Source: Candidatus Poribacteria bacterium (lineage in GTDB: Bacteria; Poribacteria; WGA-4E; WGA-3G). Taken from it: a stretch of DNA of 6,675 nucleotides. The notes under the pieces are model-generated. The model had not been told where the DNA came from, did not search any database, and worked only from the letters and a program-made list of their open reading frames with translations. Position 1 is the stretch's first letter. Each line of letters starts with the position of its first letter. Position numbers and translations under genes: made by a program. This document shows, in pieces, positions 5,047 to 6,675 of the stretch. The stretch spans positions 1 through 6,675 of the forward strand of contig RKRO01000320.1 in the NCBI GenBank assembly GCA_007571355.1, written 5' to 3'.

Positions 5047-6675
5047 ATGTCTTTAATACGATTAGAAAACGTTACGAAACTCTACGATCCAGACTTGATT
5101 TTGGACGATATTTCGGTCTCAATTGAGCACGGCGACAGAATTGGATTAATTGGCCGTAACGGAACTGGAAAAACAACGTTAATTAAAATTATTAACGGTA
5201 TGCTTGCCAATTTTAAAGGCAAAGTTGTATCCGCAAAGGGGGTACGCATCGGGTATCTCAGTCAAGAACCGGATCTGGCACGCGATTGTACGTTAAGACA
5301 GGAAATGCTCAAGGTTTTTGAAAAAAGGCGTACGCTTGAAGACAAGATGCTCCTTTTAGCCGAGGAGATGGAGACAGTGGAATCACCCCATCTCTTAGAA
5401 GAGTATGCCCGGATTCAGGAACAGCATGAACGGCTCGGCGGTTACGATTATGAACATCAGGTTAACCGAATCCTCGGTGGCTTAGGTTTCCCTGAGCAGG
5501 ACTTCAATCTCCCCATTCGCGTTCTGAGCGGCGGTCAGAAGAGCCGAGCAACACTTGCAAAATTACTCCTCGAAGAACCGGACCTGCTGCTTTTTGACGA
5601 GCCGACGAACCACCTTGATATTAAAGGGATTGAATGGCTTGAAAATTACCTTAATATAGAATACAATGGCGCAGTCCTTGTTGTCTCTCACGACCGGTAT
5701 TTTTTAGATAAGGTGGTCCGTAAGGTTTGGGAACTCGAAAGTCATAAGATAAAAATCTATCGTGGTAACTACGCCAAGTACGTTGAAATTAAAAGTGTTG
5801 AAAAATTAGTCAGCGCGCGAGAATTCAAAAAACAACAGGCAATGATCGCGCACGATGAGGATTTTATCCGTCGTAATATTGCAGGACAGCGGACTCGAGA
5901 AGCACAAGGTAGGCAAAAAAAATTAGATCGTTTAGAACGCATCGAAAAACCGAAACCGGACGCGCCAACACTTAAACTTAATTTTACCCCTGAAACCCGC
6001 GGCGGGAACGATATTCTCCGATGCAAAAACGTCGGCAAAGCCTTTGGGGACAAGGCGATATTCACGAATCTAAATTTTGAAGTGTACCGCCGTGACATCG
6101 TCGGCATTATCGGCGCAAACGGGACCGGAAAAACAACATTTTTCCGCATGATTTTAGGGGAAGAGTCCGCTACAGAAGGCGAAATATGGGTAGGTCCAAC
6201 CCTCAAGTTTGGATACTATACGCAAGAATTGGAGGGACTCAATCCAGATAATGAAATTATTAACGAAATTTGGGAACTTCGACCCCGACAGACCCAAGGT
6301 GAGATACGCAGTTTCTTAGGCAAATTTCTATTTTCCGGTGATGATGTGTTCAAACGGGTCGGGAACCTGAGCGGTGGTGAGCAGAGCCGTGTGCAACTCG
6401 CCAAGTTGCTATTAGCAAACGCAAATGTGTTGTTACTTGATGAGCCGACGAACCATCTTGATATACCAGCACGTGAAGCGTTAGAAGCAGCACTCGCGGA
6501 ATATCCAGCAACACTTTTTATTATTTCTCACGATCGCTACCTCTTGAACAATCTTGCGACAAAACTATTAATTTTCGATGGCACACCCAGTGGGACTGCG
6601 ACCCTTTTTGAAGGGAACTATGCCGAATACGTAGCGGCTCAAGCAGAACACCCAAAAAACACACAATCCCCCGAC
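5047..6675 (+). CDS. ABC-F family ATPase (3' partial)
   Basis: The first 543 codons of an ABC-F protein, with the frame open to the window end. It has two fused ABC ATPase domains and no membrane segment. Domain 1 carries Walker A GRNGTGKT (36-43), Q-loop Q73, signature LSGGQKSR (160-167), Walker B LLFDEPTNHLD (181-191) and SHDRYFLD (214-221). Domain 2 carries GANGTGKT (356-363), Q393, LSGGEQSR (441-448), LLLDEPTNHLD (462-472) and SHDRYLL (494-500). Both sites look catalytically intact. A helical arm (about 91-140) ends in GGYDYE. The interdomain linker (about 240-320) is basic and helical (AREFKKQQ, RQKKLDRLERIEK), as in ribosome-binding ABC-F factors. The pattern resembles housekeeping YdiF/YheS/Uup-type members rather than antibiotic-protection types, though that split needs a tree. 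Family members usually have about 620-650 residues, so a C-terminal coiled coil is probably cut off. AAGG (5031-5034) lies 12 bases before the ATG, 35 bases after the kinase stop. Confidence 0.97.
   Translation, partial: MSLIRLENVTKLYDPDLILDDISVSIEHGDRIGLIGRNGTGKTTLIKIINGMLANFKGKVVSAKGVRIGYLSQEPDLARDCTLRQEMLKVFEKRRTLEDKMLLLAEEMETVESPHLLEEYARIQEQHERLGGYDYEHQVNRILGGLGFPEQDFNLPIRVLSGGQKSRATLAKLLLEEPDLLLFDEPTNHLDIKGIEWLENYLNIEYNGAVLVVSHDRYFLDKVVRKVWELESHKIKIYRGNYAKYVEIKSVEKLVSAREFKKQQAMIAHDEDFIRRNIAGQRTREAQGRQKKLDRLERIEKPKPDAPTLKLNFTPETRGGNDILRCKNVGKAFGDKAIFTNLNFEVYRRDIVGIIGANGTGKTTFFRMILGEESATEGEIWVGPTLKFGYYTQELEGLNPDNEIINEIWELRPRQTQGEIRSFLGKFLFSGDDVFKRVGNLSGGEQSRVQLAKLLLANANVLLLDEPTNHLDIPAREALEAALAEYPATLFIISHDRYLLNNLATKLLIFDGTPSGTATLFEGNYAEYVAAQAEHPKNTQSPD

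Noticed and set aside
5769..6206. Minus-strand frame of 145 codons inside the ABC-F gene
   Set aside because: It is wholly antisense to intact ABC-F sequence including the second Walker A, and has no protein family signal.

Overview
The window reads as bacterial chromosomal DNA. It holds Shine-Dalgarno sites, a sigma70-type promoter, a type II signal peptide with lipobox and a bacterial ABC-F ATPase. The gene mix (an archaeal-type repair pair, a stray WD40 blade, TPR lipoprotein, APH-fold kinase, many degenerate spacers) resembles uncultured environmental lineages such as Candidatus Poribacteria. That assignment is an impression from the protein style and is low confidence.

Positions 1-628 are a mosaic. 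They contain the AT-rich 3' end of an unidentified gene (2-166), a spacer with two adjacent inverted repeats (257-316), and a small minus-strand gene (402-521). The small gene looks cut short by a one-base shift in a run of seven A. It is divergent from the helicase gene that follows.

Positions 629-3321 are the core of interest: a two-gene cassette encoding an archaeal-type XPB helicase (459 aa) and a DUF790/Bax1 nuclease (412 aa), 74 bases apart on the same strand. In archaea the two proteins form a complex in which XPB opens DNA and Bax1 cuts the fork. The pair therefore looks like a complete minimal helicase-nuclease repair module in a bacterial setting. Directly after the bax1 stop, and in its frame, lies a 30-codon fragment reading as the last blade of a WD40 protein.

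Positions 3415-6675 hold a second transcription unit. A good promoter (3477-3505) precedes a TPR lipoprotein (3530-4060), a homoserine-kinase-like APH-fold phosphotransferase (4079-5011) and an ABC-F ATPase (5047 to the window end, 3' partial), all on the plus strand with short gaps. The three have no obvious common pathway. No tRNA, rRNA, CRISPR array, intact insertion sequence or convincing rho-independent terminator was found.
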